64,000 nucleotides of DNA, taken from the NCBI GenBank assembly GCA_010015655.1, contig ML976662.1, positions 206,255 through 270,254 on the forward strand, read 5' to 3'. The position numbers were made by a program, and so were the translations under genes. Source of the stretch: Bimuria novae-zelandiae CBS 107.79 (taxonomy: Eukaryota > Ascomycota > Dothideomycetes > Pleosporales > Didymosphaeriaceae). Positions 10,820 to 21,570 of this stretch are shown here, one piece after another. The notes under the pieces were generated by a model. It did no database searches. It was not told the origin of the DNA and saw only the letters and a list, made by a program, of their open reading frames with translations. Position 1 is the stretch's first letter. Each line of letters opens with the position of its first letter.

Positions 10820-12454
10820 ATGGCTTTTTACAATCCATTCCGGCGACGAACCGAAAATACCAGATAGTAAGTGCAGCTTTCTACGATCATAGCCCCTATC
10901 GTCATCAAGAAATGGCCTGCATTACATCGGAGCAACCATCGTCTCATACGTCATGGGCAGCTTGATCTACACCTTTGGGATGTCGCGCGTTGACATGCTC
11001 CCGTTTTGCGGGCTACTCTTCGGTATGAACGCCACAACCAGCATCACGCTAACCGTTTCAGCTGCTGGGGATACGAGTTTGAATGGACCGAACAACACAT
11101 TACCGAAGCGCAATCAAAAGCACTCAAACATTCTTACGATGTCCTTGGAGAAGAATGCCTCATTCGCCTCAACGAAATTTCGCCACCCACCTCAGGAACT
11201 TTACCGCGGAGAGAAGACCCGCCGCCACCGACCGTTATAGGTACAGACCATGAAAAGAATGAAAAGATTCCGCTCCCACAACGAGATCTGTATATTTTGT
11301 TAAGAGACAACCATGAGTCTGATTCGAAGCTCCATGAACTATGGGAAGAAGTTAGCCATGTCCCGCAGTGGGTGGACTGGGAGCAGATCAAGCGAGGTCA
11401 GGACGTTTTCTACCGCTATGGAGGCCCAGCCTTGACCGGGCTTACCTATCAGTCGTTGCTCGGCGGGATGGGAGCAGCGCGCGTGGTAGAAACACTTGCA
11501 AGGACCGGAGGCTTCTCGACCAAGGTAGCGCGGCGCAGGCTCTTCGAGACAACCCAACACATCCTTCAATGCACCAAGTCACTCGACTCCATCCAACCCG
11601 GTGGCGCAGGCTGGGCCTCATCCATCCGCGTGCGTCTCCTCCACGCTGCCGTCCGCCAACGCATCATGAAGCTCGCGGCGCAACGACCCAGCTACTTCAA
11701 CCTCGAAGAATGGGGCGTCCCCGTCAACGACTTAGACACGATGGGCACGATAGGGACCTTCAGTACCACACTCATCTGGCTCAGCTTCCCGCGCCAAGGC
11801 ATTTTCCTCCGCGAGCAAGAGAAGAAGGACTACGTCGCGCTATGGAGGTACATCGGTTACATCATGGGGACGCCGCACGAGCCCTTCGAGACCGCCGACA
11901 AGGCCAAGGCACTTATGGAGTCCCTCCTTTGGAACGAAGTTCATCCGTCAGAGATGTCGAAGGTGCTATCCAACAACATCATTCAGTGCCTCCAAGGTCA
12001 GCCTCCCACCTACGTCTCGCCCGACATGCTCATTGCGAGCGCGCGATGGCTCAACGGCAACGAGCTTGCCGACGAACTGGGCCTACCCCGTGTGTCGTGG
12101 TACTACTCCTCGCTCATGGCCGGGCAGTGTCTCTTCTTCATGGGGTGGTCCTACTTCTACCGCGCTTTTCCCGGCTTAGACAAGGGCCATGTGGAGCGGC
12201 TGAAGCCTCTCTTTTACAACGCTATTGTGAATGCTGGGTGGGGTCTCGCCGGTGTGGAAACGACGTTCGATTTCAAGTATGTGCCTGAGTACGACACGGT
12301 GACGGAAATGGGCACGCCGAGCGAGATAACGCTGCAGGGGTCGACGATCGAGAGAAGGAATCTGAGGGCATTGGGTATCTTCTTGGGTGTAGTGGGTATT
12401 GGTGGGTATGTTAGTATGCGGGTTGCGTCGAAGTTGGTGGGCATGATCTGGTAA
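10820..12454 (+). CDS. MpaB/latex-clearing-protein-like DUF2236 heme oxygenase family protein
   Basis: Two exons give 479 aa: 10820-10866 and 11062-12454. The first exon encodes MAFYNPFRRRTENTR. A 195-nt intron follows, with GTAAGT at 10867, a GCTAAC branch and TTTCAG ending at 11061; phase 2 joins to the conserved WGYEFEW start of the family. The body matches fungal DUF2236 proteins (ER-bound oxygenase mpaB / rubber oxygenase domain): YGGPALTGLTYQSLLGG, then IRVRLLHAAVRQRI around residue 210 with the Arg/His pair expected at the heme site, then EWGVPVNDLDTMGT. Hydrophobic stretches near WYYSSLMAGQCLFFMGW and in the last 30 residues suggest membrane contact. Substrate unknown. The long first intron makes the N terminus less certain than the body. 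Confidence 0.82.
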
Positions 12455-12929
12455 GTAGACATTTAGCATGAATCCCATGAGATTTACGACTGCAGTATAT
12501 ATCTTCTTCATATTGGCAATCGAAACTTTGATTATTTTCTGTCTGTAAAAATGCACCACCCAAGGCCTGTGATTTCGTGCGCTAGATATTCTGTTTCCTT
12601 GCCGCGTATCCGGAAGATTCTCCCACGTCTGAGTACGCTGTGCTGGCCAGCATAGGCAATGGAGAAGCCGGTTTTGAGAGCTTCTGCCCAGGCACTATGA
12701 TTTATGGAGCCTTACTGTCTTTGTTGTTCAACTTTAGCCACGGCAAGCCCTTGGCAATCCAAATCAACCCGCTTCACCACGTGGACCACTCCGTCTTTCA
12801 CTTCTGGGGTTGCCAAGGAAACTCACATGTCTGCAGCACCTCTTACTTAGGCTCGCGCCCTCTGCGCAACCACTATAAACAACGCGACACCTCGTCGCGT
12901 AGCCTCAACCCCGCCGCCGTCACTCCATC
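12455..12929. other. Intergenic region between the DUF2236 and CCCH genes
   Basis: Both neighbours are on the plus strand, so this holds the 3' UTR of one and the promoter of the other. No convincing gene is seen. A short open stretch from 12640 overlaps the start of the next gene in another frame and is not supported. Confidence 0.5.
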
Positions 12930-14990
12930 ATGGCCTCTTTCGCTAACCCCTCCAGTCCGCACAATGCCAACCGCATTGATCCCCACGCAGAGCTACACTT
13001 CTCTCAGCACGGCAGCGTCTGCGGTTGTCCTGAGTTCTGGGAGCCCGCAGACTCGCAAACTGAAGACCTAAACTCCACAGACACTTCCTCACCCACCGAC
13101 CTTCTCACCCGCGAACTCTCCTCGCACTGCCCCTACATGGCGCACTGCCCAGTCGCCTATGCTGGGATCTCCATTGCGACCCCACCTTCCGATGCTGCTT
13201 CCTTCTCTTGGCCGCCGCCGCCGCCGCAGACTGCCCTCGAGCCCACGGCGCCGCCCAGCCGCGAGCTCAAGGAAACCTGCATCTTCTGGTACCACGGCAA
13301 CTGCAAGAGCGGCGCTCAGTGCACGCACGAGCACGAGCTGAACCACAACTGGCCGATCGCGGTACCCTGGGGTTACAACCACGATCAACGCCGGTGCGAG
13401 CTCAAGTTCTGTCCGCTGAGGACGGATCTGGTCGAGTTCATGCAGAGGTATTATCCGCGTGGGTCAGCTGAGCATGACGAAGATGAGGGTTTCGAGGGTG
13501 AGGGTCAGATCAAGATCGAGGACCCGGGTAGTGTGGTGGATGAGATGTCTGAGGCGGGAGACGGTGAGGGTGATGGGGATTGGGAGGAGCAATCTTGGAG
13601 GTCGGGTTCGGATGTCAGCGATGACGAGGATCAGGAGCTGAGTGATGCGGCGCTGGGTGATGCGGAGGAGGGAGAGGCGTCGACTCGACCTGCCGTCGGT
13701 TATCGTGGTGGCGAGAGGGTAGCCGCGGCTTCAACATCTGCTCCGGCACCTGCACCTGCTCCCGTTCGCTCGCTCCTCTCACGGATCTCCTACACCACGG
13801 AAGCCGAATCCAACTTCCCACGCCAGAACCAAGCTAACGGCAGAAAGGAGGCACAGGCGAAAGCCAACAGAAAAGCCACGAAGAGGGATCTCCGGGTCGC
13901 GCAGCAACTGGCATTCAAAGATTTCGCAAAAGCTGTCGTTAGACAGAAAACGGTTCGTGCTTTAAACAACCCGATCGACCAGCTCATCGCTCAGCACGGA
14001 AGCGTCCCTAGTCCCGAGGACACATCGGGACCTGAGACGGTGACGTCCGACGGCGATGCTGCGGATCACGCACCGGGCGAGGTTAACTTGAAGCTCGAGC
14101 AAGTGCAAACCCCCAGGGACTTGGTAGCCGACCATCCAGAAGGCAGGGCAGAAGCGCCCGCACCAAGCCGCCGAGTCAAGCGTGCTTTCGGCCGAGCAAC
14201 TCGCGAGGAGAAGTACACCGCGTTAGCAAATATATGCGGGTGCAAAGACGCCGAAGATGTCTCCTCGTTGCTGCAGAACATGACGCAGGCAGACCGGCAG
14301 GAGACGTACAATCTGTACAGTCAGTTTCGCCAGCTTACGGTTGAGATGGAGAATACTTTTGCTGATCCGGGTGCTACGGCTGAGCCTGATACCACGCCGA
14401 GGGAAGCCGGGATTGTGTCTCCGCCAGCTGAGCCGCGTACTTCACTTCCGCCTCCGACCGCAATCAATCATACTGGCACGCAGCGTCGCAAGCGTAGGCC
14501 ATCCAGCCTTCATGATCGCGCTGCAGTCAACAAGCGTGCTCATCTGGAGATGCAATCTCCAGCTTTCCAGACTCGCACACAGTTCGTAAAGTCTCCAGCA
14601 GTGCCCCTGGCCGCCCGAATCACGCACACAATCTCCACGGCGCCCGCATCATCTCCGGCTCCCTGTGGCCCTTCAGCACCGTTGCCCTATCGTCACCTAC
14701 ACGGTTCCGCACGTGCAGTTATCTCGCGTCCAGCACCACCAGCAGGACCAAAAGGTACCTACAATATCTGCTTCTTCTGGTACCACCAAGGCTTCTGCCG
14801 ACTTAGGCATGGGACGAAATGCGGGCACCTGCATCAAATGGCTCCGGGCATGAAGGTTAGCTGGCCTGTTAATCTCCAGCAACACAGGGACGACTGTGAT
14901 CTGCCGCTATGCCCGATCGTGCTCGCCCAGAAGGATAGCACAATGAGCCAGACAGAGATCTTGCGCAAGTTTGGTTTTGCGATCAATTGA
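12930..14990 (+). CDS. Protein with two CCCH-type zinc-finger modules at opposite ends
   Basis: A single uninterrupted ORF of 686 aa. Module 1 (about residues 117-163) reads CIFWYHGNC, then C-x3-H, then a WPI segment and a C-x4-C pair ending in P. Module 2 (about 613-665) repeats the same order: CFFWYHQGFC, C-x3-H, a SWPVN segment and C-x4-CP. The shared FWYH...C...CxxxH...WP...CxxxxCP layout shows the two ends are copies of one module. Between them lie acidic Asp/Glu-rich (about 185-250) and Ala/Pro/Ser-rich, probably disordered regions, plus a Lys/Arg-rich patch near 300-325. CCCH fingers usually bind RNA, so an RNA-related role is likely but not shown. The name of the family is not recognised. 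Confidence 0.75.
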   Translation: MASFANPSSPHNANRIDPHAELHFSQHGSVCGCPEFWEPADSQTEDLNSTDTSSPTDLLTRELSSHCPYMAHCPVAYAGISIATPPSDAASFSWPPPPPQTALEPTAPPSRELKETCIFWYHGNCKSGAQCTHEHELNHNWPIAVPWGYNHDQRRCELKFCPLRTDLVEFMQRYYPRGSAEHDEDEGFEGEGQIKIEDPGSVVDEMSEAGDGEGDGDWEEQSWRSGSDVSDDEDQELSDAALGDAEEGEASTRPAVGYRGGERVAAASTSAPAPAPAPVRSLLSRISYTTEAESNFPRQNQANGRKEAQAKANRKATKRDLRVAQQLAFKDFAKAVVRQKTVRALNNPIDQLIAQHGSVPSPEDTSGPETVTSDGDAADHAPGEVNLKLEQVQTPRDLVADHPEGRAEAPAPSRRVKRAFGRATREEKYTALANICGCKDAEDVSSLLQNMTQADRQETYNLYSQFRQLTVEMENTFADPGATAEPDTTPREAGIVSPPAEPRTSLPPPTAINHTGTQRRKRRPSSLHDRAAVNKRAHLEMQSPAFQTRTQFVKSPAVPLAARITHTISTAPASSPAPCGPSAPLPYRHLHGSARAVISRPAPPAGPKGTYNICFFWYHQGFCRLRHGTKCGHLHQMAPGMKVSWPVNLQQHRDDCDLPLCPIVLAQKDSTMSQTEILRKFGFAIN

Positions 14991-15298
14991 TTGTGGTGGG
15001 CTGACGTGTGTGCTTTGCACGTAGGACGGTAGGACGGTGGGACAGAAAATGGTGATATGCAGCTCGTAGTGAGAGCAGTGGGTTGGTCTCGGGATTTGCT
15101 ATCCAGTCATAACCGTGGCCTTTGGATACCGTATTCCAGAATGAGGATTAGTATAGCCTAGAGTTAGTTTCGAGACACCCGTAATATAACATGAAAAAGA
15201 TGAAGGTCTGAAATGACGTTTCTGTGATTTGCGTACAAATGGGATAAGCACATGGGACGGGTATAGTGCCAACTCACTTGCCACCTCCACCTTCCAGC
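14991..15298. other. Convergent intergenic region
   Basis: About 308 bp between the ends of the CCCH gene (+) and the dehydrogenase gene (-). It must hold both transcript ends. A repeated GGACGGTAGGACGGTGGGAC stretch lies near 15024-15043. Nothing else is recognised. Confidence 0.45.
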
Positions 15299-16657
15299 TC
15301 ACCACACATAAGGCTTATTCTCGTACGTCCAGAAGGTCCCGCTGTGCTGGATGCCTTTACTCTGAATCACGTCGACCATCTTGCTCACTGATTCTTGCGG
15401 CGTGATGATACCGTGGACTTCCCAGGTTACGTGGATGTTGGCCATGTCTCTGTGCACGTGTTAGTCGACTGTCATGGTGAGCAAGGAGTTGAAAAGAAGG
15501 GCAAGTCTCGTAGAGCATCCTGCAGCATGCTGCCCCGAAAGGAAGATAGCAAAGCCAAACCACGGAAAGCCTTAAAACAGTCGCCGTAGACCGTTGCGTT
15601 GACTGTAGCTTTGGCCCACATGTCGACTATCTCCTGATGGCGTAGAGTGCTGAGACTTTCTAGGAGACTCTTGAAATGTCGAGGCAGCAAACGAGAATAC
15701 TTCTGCGAGGGCGTCTTCTCCCTTTGCTGTGACTTACGTTGCGACTTCGCCAGGATGCATGGCTAATATTATCGTATCGTCGTCTTTTCGCTTCAGCTCT
15801 GCGGCCATGTGCCGAATAGCCATATTAAGCGCTGACTTCGACGCCGCGTAGGCTGCGAAGCCGTCTTCCATTTCGCGAAAATTGCCATGAGAGCCGGAGT
15901 CAGAGGACATAAAGGTGATGGTCCCGATAGGGATGTTCGTCTGGAGGAGCTTTTGGGCGCATATAATTGGTCCTATTGTGTTTGTGTGGAGGTGGAAGGC
16001 GAACTCGTCGAAGGAGCTGCGGTTCAGTTAGTATGGCTGTAGTGAGTTTGTTGGTTTTGATCGAGCAACAGTATTGCGCATCCGCTTGCGCTTCCAACAA
16101 TTCTGACTTCCGTACCCTGTCCCATGAGGGTATATATAGGGCACTAAACCTTGCGATAATAAAACCAGGATGCTGGAGGAATCGCAGGTAGACTTACAGC
16201 TCCGTCGCTCTCTGCCAAAATTAGCGCAACCCTAACATTAAAGTCGCACTCAGGTCTTACGTTAGGGTATCGTAGTACTCCTGCACTGATGACTACATAA
16301 TCTATTTTCAAGTTGCGGATGCCCATGAGCTGGCTCACGAATTTCTGATGCTCGTCAGTCTCATGGCGCCACTGACGTAACGGCGCAATCAAAGTTGCTT
16401 CTGGCCCAACGTACGATGATGCTATCTTCACTCAAAATGTCACATATGTACATTTGACAGCGGCCATGATCACTGCCCGCTTGGCCCCACAGGGCCGACG
16501 CATGGGACGCCCATGGCTCGCGTACCGTGGCGATTATCCTCTCGCCGCGAGCCAGAAGTTGGCTCACGAATTCGAGCCCGATGCCTCTGCTCGCACCGAG
16601 TATCAGCCAAGTGGTGGATTCGCGGTCTGCGTAGAGAACATCTGGGATCTGATTCAT
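15299..16657 (-). CDS. Short-chain dehydrogenase/reductase with a 14-nt microexon
   Basis: Five exons on the minus strand: 16657-16415, 16344-16261, 16211-16198 (14 nt), 16016-15738 and 15449-15299. All joins use GT-AG introns in matching phase and give 256 aa. The Rossmann motif GASRGIG is at residues 21-27. The catalytic YAASK has Tyr170 and Lys174, with Ser residues near 151-154 (MSSDSGS). The usual NAG motif is SAG here (ISAGVLRYPN). The microexon supplies RATEL, the conserved bridge between the ISAGVL strand and the SFDEFAFHLHTNT helix, which supports the join. The last intron is long (288 nt). The 16657 start was chosen for typical N-terminal length; an upstream in-frame ATG at 16750 is possible. 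Substrate unknown. Confidence 0.85.
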
Positions 16658-17382
16658 CCTGATGTGGCGCAAGATGGCTGGTGCAGAAGCAAACTGCAGA
16701 CCGAGGTTGTTGGTACGTGGGATGCAGTACTGGAGGACGTAGTGCGTCATAATGACCGGCCCTTAGCCGAGTGCAACTGGTGAGTAACCGCTGGCAGGCT
16801 GACCAGCAAGCACATGTCACAATGTGTAGTTCTGGAGGGGCGGAGGTCACGAGGTTTGGGGTACCAAAGTGGACGCCGCGGCGAAGAAGGCGGACCGAGG
16901 TAGGTACGACAAGATAGCTCGTCGTCCTAATGATATGACGTGCAGGCCTCTCGTGTTGTGGCGCTGGGCACTCACCATGGTCATGTTTGCTTTTGCATGG
17001 TGGCTCATTTGCAACAAAGAAATCAAAACGACCAAACAAACAACAACCTGGTGGAGAGATGAACAGGGAACAAGGTAGCGAAGCCATCCGACCGAAAGGC
17101 AGGTCCTCGGAATCGCTTTGCGGAAGAACAAGGCTCAAGCCGACTTTTTCCGCTGCGCCACAGCCTCTTTGAATTTGCTGCTGCATGAGTGGCCAGAAGC
17201 GCCACACTTGCGGCGCCATCCTAAGCTACAACCGGATTAGTGCATCATGACGCTTTTCACTTTTCTCCTGCTTTCCCATCAAATCTTCTTTCTCCCATCG
17301 ATAATTCAGACCACCACTCCACGCCTGTTATTACTACATTACTGCCTCTCTACACAGCTATTCCAGCTCCTCTTCAGACAAA
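16658..17382. promoter_or_regulatory. Divergent promoter region between the dehydrogenase and cytochrome c genes
   Basis: The two genes are transcribed away from each other from this 725-bp spacer. The right part (about 17250-17378) is pyrimidine-rich and leads directly into the cytochrome c start, as is usual upstream of strongly expressed fungal genes. No specific operator could be named. Confidence 0.5.
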
Positions 17383-18105
17383 ATGGGTTTCGAACAGGGT
17401 ACGTCTGCACCGCTACCGCCATACACCGATCAGCTGTCCGGATCGCCACGTTTCTATCTCGGCCATTGAGCCAGCGCAACGCATCGCATACCGTCTTAGA
17501 GAGCAAAGATAGTACGAGGACGGAATCCTCTGCTTCTTTTATCGCTCCGGGGTCCCTACTGCCATGTATCAGCTTTGCGCTCGGTGTCCAACAGAAATAG
17601 GCGCAACGGACATTCCGGATCCGCATCCTCCCATCTCATCATGACGATTGCTGACGCATCTTCACAGGCGATGCTAAGAAAGGTGCCAACCTCTTCAAGG
17701 TATGATGGACCCGGTGACGGCCTCACTAGCCACCTGACGCATCAAACCCTCGCGATCTGTATCTAACAGCAACCAGACGCGCTGCGCACAGTGCCACACC
17801 CTGAAGGAGGGCGAGGGCAACAAGATCGGTCCCAACCTGCACGGTCTCTTCGGCCGCAAGTCCGGTCAGGTCGAGGGTTTCTCCTACACCGATGCCAACA
17901 AGCAGAAGGGCGTCGAATGGGGCAACGACACTCTGGTACGACAAGTCACAATGTACACGCGTGATGCATGGCTAACACTGCCTAGTTCGAGTACCTCGAG
18001 AACCCCAAGAAGTACATTCCCGGCACCAAGATGGCCTTCGGTGGCCTGAAGAAGCCCAAGGACCGAAACGACCTCATCACTTTCCTCCAGAACGAGACCA
18101 AGTAA
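17383..18105 (+). CDS. CYC1: Cytochrome c
   Basis: Four exons: 17383-17398, 17668-17699, 17777-17935 and 17986-18105, with GT-AG introns in phase (268, 77 and 50 nt). They encode 108 aa, the normal size for fungal cytochrome c. The first exon holds only MGFEQ plus one base. Exon 3 carries the heme-attachment motif CAQCH and the [14 protein letters not shown] region. Exon 4 carries YIPGTKMAF, with the axial Met ligand, and the C-terminal helix. The protein shuttles electrons between complexes III and IV in the mitochondrial intermembrane space. It is a highly conserved single-copy gene, a useful anchor that this block is core genome. Confidence 0.97.
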
Positions 18106-18992
18106 ACGTTTCGCGCGCGCTTACTCGTTTGCCTTCGATTCCCTCCGACACGACCCTTTTGATTCTCCGGCTCAAAAAGCTTTTTGTTCCGATTTGTACC
18201 AATGATAGACGTACGATTAGGGTGGTGATGCATTGCAGTTGGGTGTTTTGTATCATGTAATATATGTGTGGTGTTCTATGCAAGACGGTTTCTTTGGTTC
18301 AGCTGCAGCATAGGGACCGGTCTAGGGCTGGACCGCACTCAAATACCAATTCTCCTGCTCTCCCAATTTCTGGCTCCTGTGTGATGTTGTGATCTGAGAT
18401 GGTTTCGAGCGTACGGTGGCCCTCGCGTAAAAGTGAAAGTGGGCAACAAGGAGGGCCAAGCAAGCAGCTTCTCCAAGCCACGGTATAATGCAGTACAAGA
18501 CTGCTGTGATTTCGAAAACGCAACGATTGCAAAAAGCTGAAATTCAGCTCAATCGCTGGTGTGTTACCCCAGGATGAGTAATGCAATGACCGAATTTCAG
18601 CTGTACGGCAGAGGGTAGGTTGCATTGAAAACCCTTCGACATCGCAAACCTTTACGGAATTTCTTCAAATACAGCGAACTCCTACCCCCACCTTGTACAC
18701 CATCCTCACACCTCACACCTCACAGCCACCTTTGCCTCTCTGTGCCAGAACTTCCTCAGTAGGACAGTGGTCGCCCACGGATCCGTGTCAGACTTGTGCC
18801 ATTCTGCGATAACCGGGTCGCCTTCGCTGTCCTTGGTCATAAGCGTATACGCCAGACCTAACTAAAAAATTAGGAGGATTGGTCCTCAGGTATAATAGCC
18901 TCGCCAGACAGATTTTGCAGAATGGTGTCTGCTCCAGCTAGGCCTTCTTGATCATGAAGGCCTCTCTCGCCCCGCAAAATCCTCTGCATTGC
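18106..18992. other. Region without a recognised gene
   Basis: It contains the cytochrome c transcript end and no supported ORF. A stretch at about 18556-18603 resembles a stretch inside the pseudogene next door (about 20891-20935), sharing GTGTGTT, CCCCAGGAT and AAT blocks, so part of this region may be an older decayed copy of that gene. A CCTCACA motif is repeated three times near 18706-18726. Confidence 0.4.
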
Positions 18993-21290
18993 TTAAACGT
19001 CTATACTTGTTGTCCCCCAGACGACGATGTTCTCTTTCATTGCAAGTTCCTGGACAAGACGCCTCTTGATCTCTTTGGTGCTTGGGCCAGAGAGCAGACG
19101 GCCTGCCCCATACGCCTTGACTAACTCCTCTTCTATGCGATGCTTGGATCCAGGGGATAGGGACTTCTCATATGCCTTTTCCACCGCTTCGAATGCGGCT
19201 GAATGCGTAATGCCGTACTCGACGATAGTGCTTACTGCCTTTTACGGCTGGCACGTTGGATCCTGCACCGTAATGTCCCATATATCGCTAGCGTAAGGCT
19301 TGTGGCATACATAGCCTTCCACGTCGCAGACCTTAACTGCATTATTCTCAAATGCGGTTGTTAATGTAGACAAGTACTTGCGTAGCTCGTCCAGGTGCGC
19401 GATCGAGATCTCTTGTCTTGGCTTCCATCTGAAAGACCAAGGCGGGGAAACGAACGTCCTCAGGCTTTCCCAATAGCGATAGTCTCGCATGAGAAGTTTC
19501 GCTTCTTCAGCGAGGGAAGCTAAACGTTTCTGGTGGTCGGGACACCCTGCTCCCTCTTCGAGTGCTTCTTCCCAACATGGTGGCGATAGGCCACATTTTG
19601 ATTCTAGGTCTATCGTCTTGTTGATAGGCATATCTATCTATGCTGATGGTACTGTTTCTTTGTAGAGCATGTCAGAGTCGTCCAGAAATAATCGTGCAAA
19701 CGGTACCGTTGGTGCTGAGACGTTGACGCGCACCCGTGGAAGGTAGGCTTGAACAGTTGTAAGCGCTGTCACCAGCGAGGTGAACGCCATATAACTAGTC
19801 CGGACAGGCTTCCCAAAGCTGTTGTCCATCAGGACGTTTACAGGGGGAATTCGGTCGCCAGGGCGAAGTGCACTTCATAAAGCAAACTTGCGTATATAGG
19901 CGCGGCATAAACGGGTGCGCGGCCACCCTCTCGTCCAACTCGAAAGTCCCATTGGCTCTAATCAGACAGCCCAGTGTGCTACCAAACATCATAGACGCGT
20001 CACCAATGCAGAGCAGCAGAGACCCATTAAATTTTTGCTGCACGTTGGGCGAGTTGCATGGCCAATGGTTTCTCATTTTGCAGGCTTTTTTCGGGTGGTA
20101 TGCGCGGGCTCCCCCTACCAGAAACATGGCAATCAGTAGCCCCACGGGGAGCCCTTTATCGTCTTAGTCGAGTAGGATCAACACATCGGCCGTGGTGGGA
20201 GCGTCGCCAAGCGATGTCTCTTTTGTCATTACCTGCTCGGTCTTGCGCATGGCGACTCCGCCAGGTAGATTGAGTCGTTGCGGCAGCGCTCGCTTTAGAG
20301 ACAGATTGCCCTGTTCCAGTTAGTATTCCTTCCAAGGTTTATTGTACAAGGCATCATGTCTTACCATCAACAACGCTTCGCACAAATGTGTGGTAGCGGA
20401 AGTCAGCGCGTTTTGGTAGATCTGTCCAAGAGACCGAATGTGGCTCTTGGATTTGTACCACTCGTTTTGACGAGCACCCATTGTGTTTATCCCCTCTATT
20501 TCCAACTAGCCTCCACTGCCGAGACATTTGTACAGCTTGGGCGCTAGCGTCACCACCAGGCTAGTATGCTTGCTGTCCTCTGGCAATCGGCTTGTCATCC
20601 TCTCGTACGTGGTAATTTTAAACCGGCCGAGGTGCGCAGCACTCTCCACAACCCCGACGTCGGCTGGTTTTAGAAGGTTGATGTGCGCGTTGTCCTTGTC
20701 CTTATCGACCGTGTCCTTGTAGATGGCGAAGTAAGGCAGATCGAACGTGCGTCATTGTTCAGGCGATATATAGTGGATACCACTGAAGGGAAGTGCGTCA
20801 AAGCCCGCGAAGACGGACCAATCTTTCCCAGATGTCCAGTCGTGTAGGTAAAAGGTCGTTTAAGACAGTTCCATTCGGCATTGGCTTGGTTCTGTGTGTT
20901 GCCCCAGGATAAGCAATACGGTGTCTGAATTACACCTACTTTGTACCTGGTGGTCTGGTGTCGTCAGCCTTCGCCTAACCTCCCACTCATCCATTGTTCG
21001 CGGCCGGAATTTGTTCGCAGTCTGTAAGGTGCTTTCGAGGGCCTTGTCGACCGTGTTTGCATCGGAATGTCCAAGCAGCTGTTCAGCCACGAACTCGTCA
21101 TCCTCGTCCTCATTGTCGTTTGTGTTCTCCTCTGGGGCTTCTTGGCGTTCTTCGGACTGCGAGCCGGTGGCTGTACACCCCACGGATGGGGTGAGGCGTG
21201 CTACGTTCTGCCTTGGGGTCAGCTAATGTCGTAGAACGGCTACGCATGATTCTCACCAGCGGGGAACTACCCTGGTTTGTAGTGGCCATG
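18993..21290 (-). pseudogene. Decayed gene of unknown function
   Basis: Codon-like sequence runs along the minus strand from an ATG at 21290 to a stop near 18993, but it is broken by several in-frame stops (for example near 20860, 20505, 20150, 19640 and 19240) and at least two frame changes (near 21180 and 19830-19870). Long open pieces between the breaks keep ordinary amino-acid composition: an acidic N-terminal part (EENTNDNEDEDDE), a middle piece with a hydrophobic stretch (GLLIAMFLVGGARAY), and a C-terminal helical piece. I do not recognise the family. The pattern fits a recently silenced accessory gene rather than random ORFs. Introns could explain some breaks but not the number of stops. 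Confidence 0.55.
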
Positions 21291-21570
21291 GTGCAACAGG
21301 AAGCGAGACCTGAGATTGAATGTAACTATGGACTGGGAGGGTCTTCGCTGTGGAGGTGTAGGCGTGACTGAGAGGTTCTTTGCCGTCGGGGTGGTGGGGT
21401 TCCAAACAAGGAAGGGGCGACCTAGGAGACTCAACAGCTCAGCCGGTAATAGTGAAAAGAGGCTTAATCTGTAATAGTAAACAGAGGTAACATGCAATCC
21501 GCTTGCTATGTATGCAGAAGGATATATCACGACCCAGGTCTATGTCCGCCCTAGCTACAAGTATACATAT

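Noticed and set aside
11368..12288. 306-codon alternative plus-strand ORF
   Set aside because: It is an Arg/His/Pro-rich shadow of the DUF2236 gene in another frame; the real frame carries the family motifs.
16470..17219. 249-codon minus-strand ORF upstream of the dehydrogenase
   Set aside because: It overlaps exon 1 in the wrong frame and spans the divergent promoter; no motifs.
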